DNA from: Alphaproteobacteria bacterium
GTDB lineage: Bacteria; Pseudomonadota; Alphaproteobacteria; UBA2966
Length of the DNA stretch: 39,407 nucleotides
Direction: 5' to 3'
Assembly: GCA_021296255.1 (NCBI GenBank)
Contig: JAGWAU010000042.1
Span: 1 to 39,407, forward strand
Below the pieces are notes generated by a model. It was not told the DNA's origin. It saw only the letters and a list, made by a program, of their open reading frames with translations, and did no database searches. This document shows, piece after piece, positions 25,340 to 33,092 of this stretch (positions within the stretch are counted from its first letter, which is position 1; each line of letters starts with the position of its first letter). Made by a program: the position numbers and the translations under genes.

Positions 25340-26317
25340 TCAGCCCTCGTCCATCACGTCCTTCACCGTCTGCACGACCTGTTCGACGCTGGGGACGACC
25401 TTGTCGGCCAAGGGCGGACTGTAGGGGACGGGTACGTCCAGCGCGGCCAAACGCTTGACGGGCGCGGCGAGGTCCGTGAAGCAGCGCTCCGAAACCGCAC
25501 AGGCGATCTCCGCCGTACATCCGGCCATCAGCGCGTCTTCCGCGCAAATGATCGCCCGTCCCGTTCGGCGCGCCGAGGCGACCAACGTGTCCACGTCGAG
25601 CGGTGACAGGCTGCGCGGGTCGACGACCTCGATGTCGATCCCCTCGTCTTCAAGCAGAACCGCCGCCTCGAGGGCCTTCGACACCATCGGACCCACTGCA
25701 ACGACGGTGACGTCCTCCCCTTCGCGCTTGATGTCGGCCGCACCCAGGGGGATCGGCTCGACCGCTTCGGGCACCTCACCTTCGAGGCTGTAGATCCGCT
25801 TGTATTCAAGAAACAGAACCGGATCCGGTTCGCGGACCGCGGTGGGAAACAGTCCCTTTGCGTCCCGCGGCGTGGAAGGCACGACCACGTGCAGCCCCGG
25901 CACGTGCATGAACCAGGACTCCAGGGCTTGGCAGTGCTGGGCCGCCGAATACCGGGCAAGTCCGCAAGGCAGTCTCAGGACCATGGGCACGCTCGCCTGA
26001 CCCCCCGTCATGTACCGCATCTTCGCCGCCTGATTGACGACCTCGTCCATGGCGATGGTCACGAAGTCGATGTACATGACCTCGGCGACCGGGCGCATGC
26101 CGGCCAGCGCCGCCCCCACCGCGATCCCCACGATCGCCGCCTCCGAGATGGGCGTTTCGCGAATGCGGTCGGGGAAGGCCTCGGGAATCCCCTTCGTGAC
26201 CGCGAGATTGCCGCCGTGGGTCGCGATGTCCTCGCCGATGAGGAACACGCGATCGTCCCGGGCCATCTCTTCGTGAATCGCCTCGTTCAGGGCGTCCCGG
26301 AAGGTCATGGTCCTCAT
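25340..26317 (-). CDS. 2-oxoacid/acetoin dehydrogenase E1 component, beta subunit
   Basis: A 325-residue E1-beta protein. The opening TFRDALNEAIHEEMARD, GEDIATHGGNLAVTKG near 28-43, ISEAAIVGIAVGAA near 57-70, and the C-terminal transketolase domain (VVDPRSLSPLDVDTL near 235-249) are all family signatures. Together with the alpha subunit it decarboxylates a 2-oxoacid or acetoin on thiamine diphosphate and passes the acyl group to an E2 lipoyl protein. Its start overlaps the alpha stop by 4 bp. No E2 or E3 gene is nearby; a cupin follows instead. Confidence 0.93.
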   Translation of the reverse strand: MRTMTFRDALNEAIHEEMARDDRVFLIGEDIATHGGNLAVTKGIPEAFPDRIRETPISEAAIVGIAVGAALAGMRPVAEVMYIDFVTIAMDEVVNQAAKMRYMTGGQASVPMVLRLPCGLARYSAAQHCQALESWFMHVPGLHVVVPSTPRDAKGLFPTAVREPDPVLFLEYKRIYSLEGEVPEAVEPIPLGAADIKREGEDVTVVAVGPMVSKALEAAVLLEDEGIDIEVVDPRSLSPLDVDTLVASARRTGRAIICAEDALMAGCTAEIACAVSERCFTDLAAPVKRLAALDVPVPYSPPLADKVVPSVEQVVQTVKDVMDEG

Positions 26318-27294
26318 GACGCCGCCGCCGCATCGACGTAGACGTCCGTGACGATCTCTTCGTCGGGCGGGAAGGCACTGGCCTCGGCGAAGGCGACCGC
26401 GGATTCGATCTCGACCGTCGCGGCGGCCCGGATCGCGGCGTCCTCATCCTCGCCGAGCTGCTGACGTTCGATCAGATAGGTCCGCAGCAGCTGGATGGGG
26501 TCGCGTTCGGTCCGCCAATACTCGACCTCCTCCTTGTCCCGGTATTCCTGTAAATCCCCGGGGCTGTGGCCGTGAAAGCGGTAAGTCACGCATTCGATCA
26601 GGGTCGGCCCGCCGCCCGTCCGCGCGCGGTCGATCGCCCGGCTCGCGACCTCGCTCACCGCCAGCACGTCCTGGCCGTCAACGGATTCGCCCGGAATGCC
26701 GTAGGACGGCGCCATATCCCGGACCGACGTCACCTTGGTCATTCGCCTCTGCGGGATCCACTGCTGGTACTGGTTGTTCTCGCAGACGTAGATCACCGGA
26801 AGGTTCCAGATGGCGCCGATGTTGATCGCCTCGTGGAACGTACCCCGCTGCATCGCGCCGTCGCCGAAAAAGCAGACGGTGACCCGGTCGTCGCCCCGCA
26901 ACTGACTCGCCAGCGCCGCACCCGTCGCCGGCCCGAACCCCCCGCCCACGATCCCGTTGGCGCCGAGCATGCCGACGGAAAAATCCGCGACGTGCATCGA
27001 GCCGCCCTTGCCCCGGCAGATGCCTCCCTCCCGTCCGAACAGCTCGGCCATCATCCGTTCGATACGTCCGCCCTTGGCGATGAAGTGACCGTGACTGCGA
27101 TGTGTTCCGACGATGTAGTCATCGGACCGCAGGTGGGCGCAAAACCCGACGGCGACGGCCTCCTCGCCGATATACATGTGGAAGGAGCCCTGGACGTTGC
27201 CGAACGCTTGCTGCCGGTTCGCCTCCTCTTCGAAGAGGCGAATTCGCCACATGGTGCGGTACATCTCCTTGAGCTGTTCCGGTGCTGGTTCCAT
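26314..27294 (-). CDS. 2-oxoacid/acetoin dehydrogenase E1 component, alpha subunit
   Basis: A 326-residue TPP-binding subunit. Residues about 95-120 (CRGKGGSMHVADFSVGMLGA) match the acetoin/pyruvate E1-alpha type; the TPP motif runs from GDGAMQRG near 144 to ENNQYQQW near 173; the phosphorylation-loop region carries YRFHGHSPGD. GRGGSMH-type sequence favours acetoin-dehydrogenase-like enzymes, but pyruvate or another 2-oxoacid is possible. It is preceded 57 bp upstream by the GST gene on the same strand and overlaps E1-beta. Confidence 0.93.
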   Translation of the reverse strand: MEPAPEQLKEMYRTMWRIRLFEEEANRQQAFGNVQGSFHMYIGEEAVAVGFCAHLRSDDYIVGTHRSHGHFIAKGGRIERMMAELFGREGGICRGKGGSMHVADFSVGMLGANGIVGGGFGPATGAALASQLRGDDRVTVCFFGDGAMQRGTFHEAINIGAIWNLPVIYVCENNQYQQWIPQRRMTKVTSVRDMAPSYGIPGESVDGQDVLAVSEVASRAIDRARTGGGPTLIECVTYRFHGHSPGDLQEYRDKEEVEYWRTERDPIQLLRTYLIERQQLGEDEDAAIRAAATVEIESAVAFAEASAFPPDEEIVTDVYVDAAAAS

Positions 27295-27351
27295 GACTTG
27301 CCTCTCGGATCAGGGATCCCAGCGTGGGACGACGAACGCGGGAGACTCCGG

Positions 27352-27981
27352 CTACGCTTGCGCGCTGGGCCGGGCGCCGACCGTTTCGCGCCAACGCTTG
27401 ACGTTGGGGTGACCGTCGGGGATTCCGCCCTCGACCCGGGCGGCGAAATCGACCGCCACAAGCGCCGTGACGTCCGCCGCGCTGAAGTCGGGCCCCGCGA
27501 CGTGCTCGCTCTCGCCAAGCCGTTCGTTCAGCAAATCCATGAAATAGGCGATGCGCCGGCGCCCCCGGTCCGCCATCGCCGGAATCTGTTCATGGCCGAC
27601 CGGACCCGGCAAGGCGCGGCCGGCGAACCGGTCGACGCTGTTGCGCAGCACCTCGCCGACGGCGAGCAGGCCGTCGATCTCGAGCTTGTGTTCCCAGCCG
27701 TCTATGGTCGCTCGTTCGATCGCCGTCGTTCCCATGAGCGGCGGCTCGGGATGGGTGGCCTCCAAATAACGGCAGATCGCCATGGCCTCCCGAATGCACG
27801 TGCCGTCATCGAGTTCGAGCACAGGCAAGGTGCACCAAGGATTGACGGCCCGAAACTCATCCCCGTGCTGCTCGCGGGCCATCAGGTCGACTTGCTGCGT
27901 GGGCACGGAAATGCCCTTCTCGGCCAGGAAAATCCGTACCCGCCGAGGATTGGGGGCCCCTTTGAAGTCGTAGAGTTTCAC
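27352..27981 (-). CDS. Glutathione S-transferase
   Basis: A 209-residue GST. I place the start at GTG 27981, giving VKLYDFKGAPNPRRVRI after a strong GGGAGGG site 8 nt away; an in-frame start 36 bp earlier lacks this. The N-terminal thioredoxin-like domain has NPWCTLPVLELDDGT near 50-65 (cis-Pro) and the C-terminal helical domain has FSAADVTALVAVDFAA near 165-181. It leads the minus-strand GST-E1alpha-E1beta-cupin set, which could suggest a glutathione-conjugated or reactive aldehyde substrate; that is inference. Confidence 0.9.
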   Translation of the reverse strand: MKLYDFKGAPNPRRVRIFLAEKGISVPTQQVDLMAREQHGDEFRAVNPWCTLPVLELDDGTCIREAMAICRYLEATHPEPPLMGTTAIERATIDGWEHKLEIDGLLAVGEVLRNSVDRFAGRALPGPVGHEQIPAMADRGRRRIAYFMDLLNERLGESEHVAGPDFSAADVTALVAVDFAARVEGGIPDGHPNVKRWRETVGARPSAQA

Positions 27982-28168
27982 GTGGTCGTCCCTCCCTGCG
28001 CCGCAAGCGGCGATCAATTCCGTCAGCCCTTTCGCTCACCCGCCACCGGGTCCATTAAATGTCTATAAATCAACTACCTGAATCCACTCAGCAGAGGCTT
28101 CATCCTACCCAGGCTTCCGCCATGTACCCACCCTATCCGCACCTGGAAGGGGGGAATGAATTACTGAA

Positions 28169-28435
28169 ATGAACAGCGGGAATGAGAGTGAAAAGCCAAA
28201 ATACAAGCACCCGCTGAAAGCCAAGTTTGTCAAGTCTGCCAAGGCCCGTGACAAGGATGGTGAACTCAAAACGGCCAAATATTTCGACATTCCTGGTGAC
28301 GGACCGTATCTGCGCGTCACGCCGACAGGCTACAAATACTGGGAAGTTCGCCTTACCGTCAACGGCAGGCGTCGCACCCGTGGCATGGGACCGTATCCTG
28401 CGCTCTCGCTGAAGGAGGCTCGGGAGCAAGCTCTA
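28169..28435 (+). pseudogene. Tyrosine-recombinase N-terminal fragment (arm-binding domain)
   Basis: From ATG 28169 the frame gives about 89 residues of an Arm-DNA-binding (DUF4102-type) domain: LKAKFVKSAK, GPYLRVTPTGYKYWEV and RTRGMGPYPALSLKEAREQ, the exact pattern found at the start of phage P4-like integrases. Homology stops at about 28435 and a stop comes at 28457-28459; the core-binding and catalytic domains are missing. The break coincides with an IS-end-like sequence at 28437. No tRNA is adjacent. A remnant of a lost genomic island. Confidence 0.82.
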
Positions 28436-28436
28436 G

Positions 28437-28452
28437 CAGGCTGCGGAAAAAG
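28437..28452 (+). mobile_element. Possible insertion-sequence terminus
   Basis: CAGGCTGCGGAAAAAG lies exactly where the integrase homology ends. Termini of IS1182/IS5-like elements commonly read CAGGCTG(C/T)(G/T)GAAAAA, and the following 110 bp (to about 28560) is non-coding DNA with no transposase frame. Best read as one truncated end of an IS that cut the integrase. The opposite end was not found. Confidence 0.4.
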
Positions 28453-28591
28453 CGGCTGAGATCCGAGGCTACCGGAAGCTTTCAGTGGTGAGGGCGACGG
28501 GCGTGTCGAAAATGTCTGATCGGCGGCTTGGGCGGTTAACTCTTTGATTTCATTGGTACGGATGGGATCAAGGTTGGACGCCGAACAACAC

Positions 28592-29782
28592 TCACCGCCG
28601 CGCCGCGCCGATCAGCAGCCGTCTGTAGAGCAGCACGAACCCGATAAAGCCGCAGCACCACAGGAGGCCCGCGAGCGTCCACAGCGCCATCGCGTGCTCC
28701 GGGAGCACGCCGCCAGCGAGCCTCGCGAGCACCGAGGCGACGACCAGCAGATAGAGCGCCGCCGTCCCCGGACCCGCCGCCAACTCCTGGCCGCTGTGGC
28801 CGAGCGTCACGCGGGTCATCACGGCAAGCGTCATGATCCCGATTGCGCCCGCCATCCACAGATGCTGCACCGAGGCGGGCGCCAAGGTGTCGGGCCACAG
28901 GATTGCCGCGCCCACGCCCAGCATGCCGAGCGGCACGAACGCATATCCCACGTACAGGATCCAGAGCAGGGGTTCGCGGCCGGTATCCTGTCCTCGCCAT
29001 CGCGTGAGCCGCGCGGCCTGCGCGATGCCCGACGCGAGCAGCAGATATCCTGTCTCCGGCGCATTGGGAATCGCGACCCACACCGTCAGGGCGAGCAGGG
29101 TGAGCGCAAGCGCAAGCCCGTCGAGACGCCCGAACGCCGCCGGCAAAGCCTCGCTGCCGCGCGGCGCCAGCCAGTTTCGCGTGAACGCGGGCACGATGCG
29201 CCCGCCGATCACGGAGATCATCATGATCGCGGCGGCAAGGCCGATGCGCAGCCCGTAGCCCGACGCCGCGTACGCGTCCTCCGCGGCTTCCCGATGGAAC
29301 AGCGCGTTGCCCGCGACGAACACGCCGATCATCGCGATCACTACGAGGTTGCGCCAGTTCCTGCCGGCGACGATCTCGCGCAGCACGTAGCCGACGAGGA
29401 CGACGAGGCAGGAGAGGTCGATCAGCGCCACCGCCAGGGGCGTGAGCCATTCCGACGTCGCGATCGCAATCCGGCCGAGGACCCAGAGCGCGAGCAGGCC
29501 TGCCAAGGGCCACCCCGTGATTGGAGGCCGGCCCGTCCAGTTCGGCACGGCGGTGAGCAGGAACCCCGAAAGCACCGCGCCGAGATAGCCGAACAGCGCC
29601 TCGTGGGCATGCCAGGACACGGGGTCGAAGGCACTCGGCAGTTCGAGCCCTCCGGTGAGCGTCGCGAGCCAGAGCGCCATGGCGAGCAGCGCCCACAACA
29701 CCGCGGACAGGAAGAAGGGCCGGAAGCCGCTGGACAGGAATCCGTGCGTCGAGACCGCCGCCTTGGATTGTTGTGCGTTCAT
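28592..29782 (-). CDS. nnrS: NnrS-family membrane protein
   Basis: A 396-residue polytopic protein with about 12 hydrophobic helices spread along its length. The opening FLSSGFRPFFLSAVLW, then WHAHEALFGYLGAVLSGFLLTAVPNWTG near 57-85, and the late RVTLGHSGQEL segment near 325-335 are hallmark NnrS motifs; conserved His residues in WHAHE and HSG probably bind haem and copper. NnrS proteins relieve nitric-oxide or nitrosative stress. No nirK/nor or NnrR gene is nearby. The start codon ATG 29782 gives the family-typical N-terminus. Confidence 0.92.
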   Translation of the reverse strand: MNAQQSKAAVSTHGFLSSGFRPFFLSAVLWALLAMALWLATLTGGLELPSAFDPVSWHAHEALFGYLGAVLSGFLLTAVPNWTGRPPITGWPLAGLLALWVLGRIAIATSEWLTPLAVALIDLSCLVVLVGYVLREIVAGRNWRNLVVIAMIGVFVAGNALFHREAAEDAYAASGYGLRIGLAAAIMMISVIGGRIVPAFTRNWLAPRGSEALPAAFGRLDGLALALTLLALTVWVAIPNAPETGYLLLASGIAQAARLTRWRGQDTGREPLLWILYVGYAFVPLGMLGVGAAILWPDTLAPASVQHLWMAGAIGIMTLAVMTRVTLGHSGQELAAGPGTAALYLLVVASVLARLAGGVLPEHAMALWTLAGLLWCCGFIGFVLLYRRLLIGAARR

Positions 29783-29936
29783 CAGTCAGCCCGCTGCCGA
29801 TTCGCCGCGCTCTCCACTCCCTTCTCGAGGTCCGGTTCGAGAACGCCGTCCGGGATCATGGAGAACGCGCAACTGGACGGCTTCGAGTTCCTTGCCCCGA
29901 CCCTGCCCGCACGCCCACAGCCCCGGAGCGGCCCGA

Positions 29937-30050
29937 TGCGAAGCCGAGTGGGTATATGCGTCTCGCAACGGGTCACTGATCAAAGGATACCAGTACGCGG
30001 AGAGCGACGACCGGGCCCAGGTCGCCTGGTACTACGAGAACGGCCAAAAC
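29937..30050 (+). pseudogene. Fragment of a formylglycine-generating enzyme (SUMF1/EgtB-type)
   Basis: In one plus-strand frame, CEAEWVYASRNGSLIKGYQY followed by AESDDRAQVAWYYENGQN matches the 'P-x-EAEWEYA.R.G....Y..G' core of FGE-sulfatase (SUMF1) domains and the stretch after it. Sequence before 29937 and after 30050 has no FGE similarity and carries no start. This is an orphan fragment of about 38 residues in the 386-bp gap between NnrS and the MMPL transporter; the rest of that gap holds nothing I recognise. Confidence 0.7.
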
Positions 30051-30168
30051 AGAACATGTTGTTCGGCGCGGAGTTGCGACGCCGATCAGCGTGCCAATGC
30101 GTTGATCCCATTGGCACGGGAGGGGTCATGCTTTCGCGCCGATCAACAGCGTGGGGTCCACGGAACAC

Positions 30169-32577
30169 TCAATCGCCGTCCTTGGTTGCTGGCGCCGTGT
30201 CAATCTTCATGAGCAGCGGGGGGAGCAGGAAGAAATCGGCGAAGAGCGCCAGGGCGATGACGAGCGCGGTGAGCTTACCCATCCCGGAATTGATCTCGAA
30301 GCTGGAAAGACTGACCACGACGAAGCCGGCTACGAGCACCAGAGAAGTCGTGAGCAGGGCGCGGCCCACGGTGCGGAAGGCAATGCGGACCGCATCGGGC
30401 GACGCGCAGCCGAGCTCGCGCCGAGCCCGCCGGTACTTGCTGAGGAAGTGCACCGTGTCGTCGACCACGATGCCCAGCGTCATGGCCGACACCATGGAGA
30501 GCGACACCCCCACCTCCCCGACCGTCAACCCCCAGATGCCGAAGCCCAGCGCGCCGGGGACCAGGTTCGGGACGAGGCTCGCGAGGCCGAGCCGCAGGGA
30601 TCGCAGGGCAAGCACCAGGACGAAGGAAATCCCGACGAGGGCGATCGTGGTCCCAAGCAGCATCGCGACGATGTTGCGCCGGCCGAGATGGGCGAACATT
30701 AGGGTGCCGCCGGCGCTCTCGGCACGGACGATGTTCGGCGCGTGGTCGGCGAGCCATCGTAGCGCGCGCCGATCGAGTGCGATCACCTCGTTCGAAGACA
30801 GCGTCCGCGTCGCCACCGTCATCCGGGTTGCCGACTTGTCCACGGCGATCTGGTTGCCGAGATCGAGGCCGAAGGGGAGCGACAACTCGTAGAGGAGCAA
30901 GTACTGCGCGGCCAGCTCCAGGCTCTCGGGCAGCCGGTATTCGGCTGGATCGTCGCCGTGCATGCTCTTGTTGAGCCGCCGGAACGTATCGGTGATGACG
31001 TTGACGTGGATCGTCTCGGGCTGCGCCCGGTACCACTCAGCGAACGCAGCGAGATCGGAGAGGTAGGCGGGGTCGACGATCCCTCCCGGCTCGCCCGAGG
31101 CGAGCGCGTACTCCATGGTGTAGATGCCGGTGAGGTTCTCGACGGTGAAATCCGCGTCGCGGCGAAACTCGATGCTCTCGTCGAAATAGTGGAGAAAGAC
31201 GTCGTTCAGCTCGTTGCGGGGTATCGATGCGACGAGGGCAATTGCGATCGCTCCGAACCCCCACCCCAGCGCGCGGCGCCAGCGGATCACGAACTCCCCG
31301 AGCGCAACCATCGCCGCATCGCGGCGGTATCGGGTTGCGCGCACCCGGATCGGCAGCAGCGAGAGCAGCGCCGGCAGAAGGGTCACGGAAAGCACGAACG
31401 CCGCGCCGACCCCGAACGCGACGAACGTCCCCAAATGGCGGAGGGGCGGCACCTCGGAGAAGTTCATGCTCAGGAAGCCGAATGCGGTGGTCAGGCAGGC
31501 CAGGAAGACCGGTTGAAGATTGACCCGCATCGCCTCGACGATCGCGTTCCGCTTAAGCTCGTCGTCTTCCGAGGGCGGAACCGACCCGTCCGTACTTCGA
31601 TCCGCCGGCATTCGGGACGCATCGCTTTGCATGGTGTGGACGAGGCTCGAAAAGATGTGGACGCAGCTTGCAATCGCCACCGTGAGCACGACCACCGGCG
31701 CAATGGCGGAAGGCCCCGTCATCGGGAGCCCCACCCAACCGCCGAGGCCCACCGCGGCCATCACCGAGAGCGCGACCACGAGCATGATCGCGAACGTCCC
31801 CCCCAACCCTCCCGTCAAGAACAGCAGCATCAGCGTCATGGCTGCGAAGGTCGCCGGGACCAGCGTCTGGAGATCGCGCAGCGAGACCTCCAAGAAGGCC
31901 TGGTTGAAGATCACCAGCCCGGTAACGCGCACGTCGATACCGGGGAAACGCTGGCGGACCCGGTCGGCGAGCCCGTAGGAGAACTCGGCTACCCGGGACC
32001 CTTCGCGCATCTTGTCCTCGCCCGGCAGCGCCACGGTGACGTTGACGCCGCTGACCCCGCCGTCGCGCGCGATCAGGCGCCCCGCCAGGAGCGGTTCGGC
32101 CAGAGCGATCTCACGAATCCGGGATCGCTCGTCGGCATCGCCGGGATCAGCGCGGTCCACCAGATCACGGACCAGGATGTCGTCTTGCTCGGCCTTGGAG
32201 TGCTGGAAGTTGGTCAGCGAGTCGACGCGGGTCGCGTAAGGAATCTGCCAGGACCGTTCGGTGAGCCAGACGGCGGCCTCGAGCGCCAGGGCGGAAGTCG
32301 CGTCGCGGTCCTCGGGCACGACGGCGAAAAAGACATTGCTGGTCTCGCCGTACGTGTTCTCCATCGCTTCGCTTGCGAGGAGCTGGGGATTGTCTTTGGA
32401 GAAGTAGATCCGGTCGTCAGCCGAGAACTCGAGAAACGCCGTGCCGCTCGCCGCGATCCCGGCGAGGACCAGAGCGGCGGCGATGATCGGACGCCGCCGC
32501 TCGATGGCCCAGCCGCCGAGCCGCGACTCCAACCCACGCACCGCCTGCATGATCGGCTTTCGCGTCAAACGGCTCAC
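30169..32577 (-). CDS. MMPL/RND-superfamily exporter
   Basis: About 802 residues from GTG 32577, which has GGAG 6 nt upstream; ATG 32550 is an alternative. Layout is the two-fold RND repeat: one helix near 30-50, a periplasmic loop (about 50-240) with FSADDRIYFSKDNPQLLASE, five helices (about 240-420), then a second helix, loop and five helices (about 620-790). VDDTVHFLSKYRRA near 705-718 is the MMPL proton-relay region. Such proteins export lipids, hopanoids or hydrophobic compounds using proton motive force. No membrane-fusion or outer-membrane partner lies beside it, so an MMPL/HpnN-like stand-alone role fits better than a tripartite pump. Confidence 0.9.
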   Translation of the reverse strand: MSRLTRKPIMQAVRGLESRLGGWAIERRRPIIAAALVLAGIAASGTAFLEFSADDRIYFSKDNPQLLASEAMENTYGETSNVFFAVVPEDRDATSALALEAAVWLTERSWQIPYATRVDSLTNFQHSKAEQDDILVRDLVDRADPGDADERSRIREIALAEPLLAGRLIARDGGVSGVNVTVALPGEDKMREGSRVAEFSYGLADRVRQRFPGIDVRVTGLVIFNQAFLEVSLRDLQTLVPATFAAMTLMLLFLTGGLGGTFAIMLVVALSVMAAVGLGGWVGLPMTGPSAIAPVVVLTVAIASCVHIFSSLVHTMQSDASRMPADRSTDGSVPPSEDDELKRNAIVEAMRVNLQPVFLACLTTAFGFLSMNFSEVPPLRHLGTFVAFGVGAAFVLSVTLLPALLSLLPIRVRATRYRRDAAMVALGEFVIRWRRALGWGFGAIAIALVASIPRNELNDVFLHYFDESIEFRRDADFTVENLTGIYTMEYALASGEPGGIVDPAYLSDLAAFAEWYRAQPETIHVNVITDTFRRLNKSMHGDDPAEYRLPESLELAAQYLLLYELSLPFGLDLGNQIAVDKSATRMTVATRTLSSNEVIALDRRALRWLADHAPNIVRAESAGGTLMFAHLGRRNIVAMLLGTTIALVGISFVLVLALRSLRLGLASLVPNLVPGALGFGIWGLTVGEVGVSLSMVSAMTLGIVVDDTVHFLSKYRRARRELGCASPDAVRIAFRTVGRALLTTSLVLVAGFVVVSLSSFEINSGMGKLTALVIALALFADFFLLPPLLMKIDTAPATKDGD

Positions 32578-32669
32578 ACCCGGCTCCAGAATTTGACCTG
32601 ACCGGCAAGGCCCCCTCACTTCAGCAATCTACTAATGTCCTTTTGTGTGACAAGAATGAGGTTGCAGAA

Positions 32670-32822
32670 ATGGCCGCAAGAGTGCTCCTCGAACTCAAGG
32701 CGAAACCGGACACGGTCCGGCTGGTGCGCGTGTGGCTCGACCGCGGCGGGATCGGGGACGGGCGGCTGTTCCGCTCGGTCGGCAAGGGCGGGCGGATCGG
32801 CGAGCGGCTCCATCCCAGCTTG
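32670..32822 (+). pseudogene. Tyrosine-recombinase internal fragment
   Basis: The plus-strand frame contains PDTVRLVRVWLDRGGIGDGR followed by LFRSVGKGGRIGERLHPS, which matches the central part of the catalytic domain of phage-type integrases (the segment between the first active Arg and the HxxR box). No N-terminal or C-terminal catalytic parts are present in any frame. It belongs to a different integrase subfamily from the 28169 remnant. Confidence 0.55.
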
Positions 32823-32881
32823 GCCAAAAGACTCTCGAAGCTTGTCAACGGCGGCTGGAATAAGCACCGGTGCGGCAGGCT

Positions 32882-33051
32882 CAGGCGCACGGCATCGTCC
32901 TTGCCTGCGGCTCGGATATTGTCAGTTGCTGAATCTTCAGTGGGTTGACGTCGAGGTCTTGCGGCTGCGTGTGCTGGCCGATGATCATGCCGCCATAGAC
33001 CGGCATTCCCGGCTCTATGAACAGCGTCCCCCGCGCCTCCTCCAGATTCCA
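32882..33051 (-). pseudogene. Internal fragment of GTPase TypA/BipA
   Basis: On the minus strand, WNLEEARGTLFIEPGMPVYG followed by GMIIGQHTQPQDLDVNPLK matches the C-terminal region of TypA/BipA (usual 'LFIEPG..VYEGMIIGEH....DLDVN..K'). About 32923 the frame shifts and continues DNIRAAGKDDAVRL, again TypA. The rest of the roughly 600-residue GTPase is absent. TypA is normally a single essential-like chromosomal gene, so this is an orphan copy; its left edge abuts the DHA2 transporter gene. Confidence 0.85.
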
Positions 33052-33092
33052 GTCTGCCCATGGAGACGGTTTCTGACCCAAAACGGACTTCT

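Noticed and set aside
28544-30892. A 782-codon plus-strand frame opposite nnrS and part of the MMPL gene
   Set aside because: Antisense to membrane proteins and compositionally extreme; only the short FGE-like piece in another frame of the gap is meaningful.
30958-32601. A 547-codon plus-strand frame opposite the MMPL gene
   Set aside because: Antisense shadow rich in Arg, His and Asp without family resemblance.
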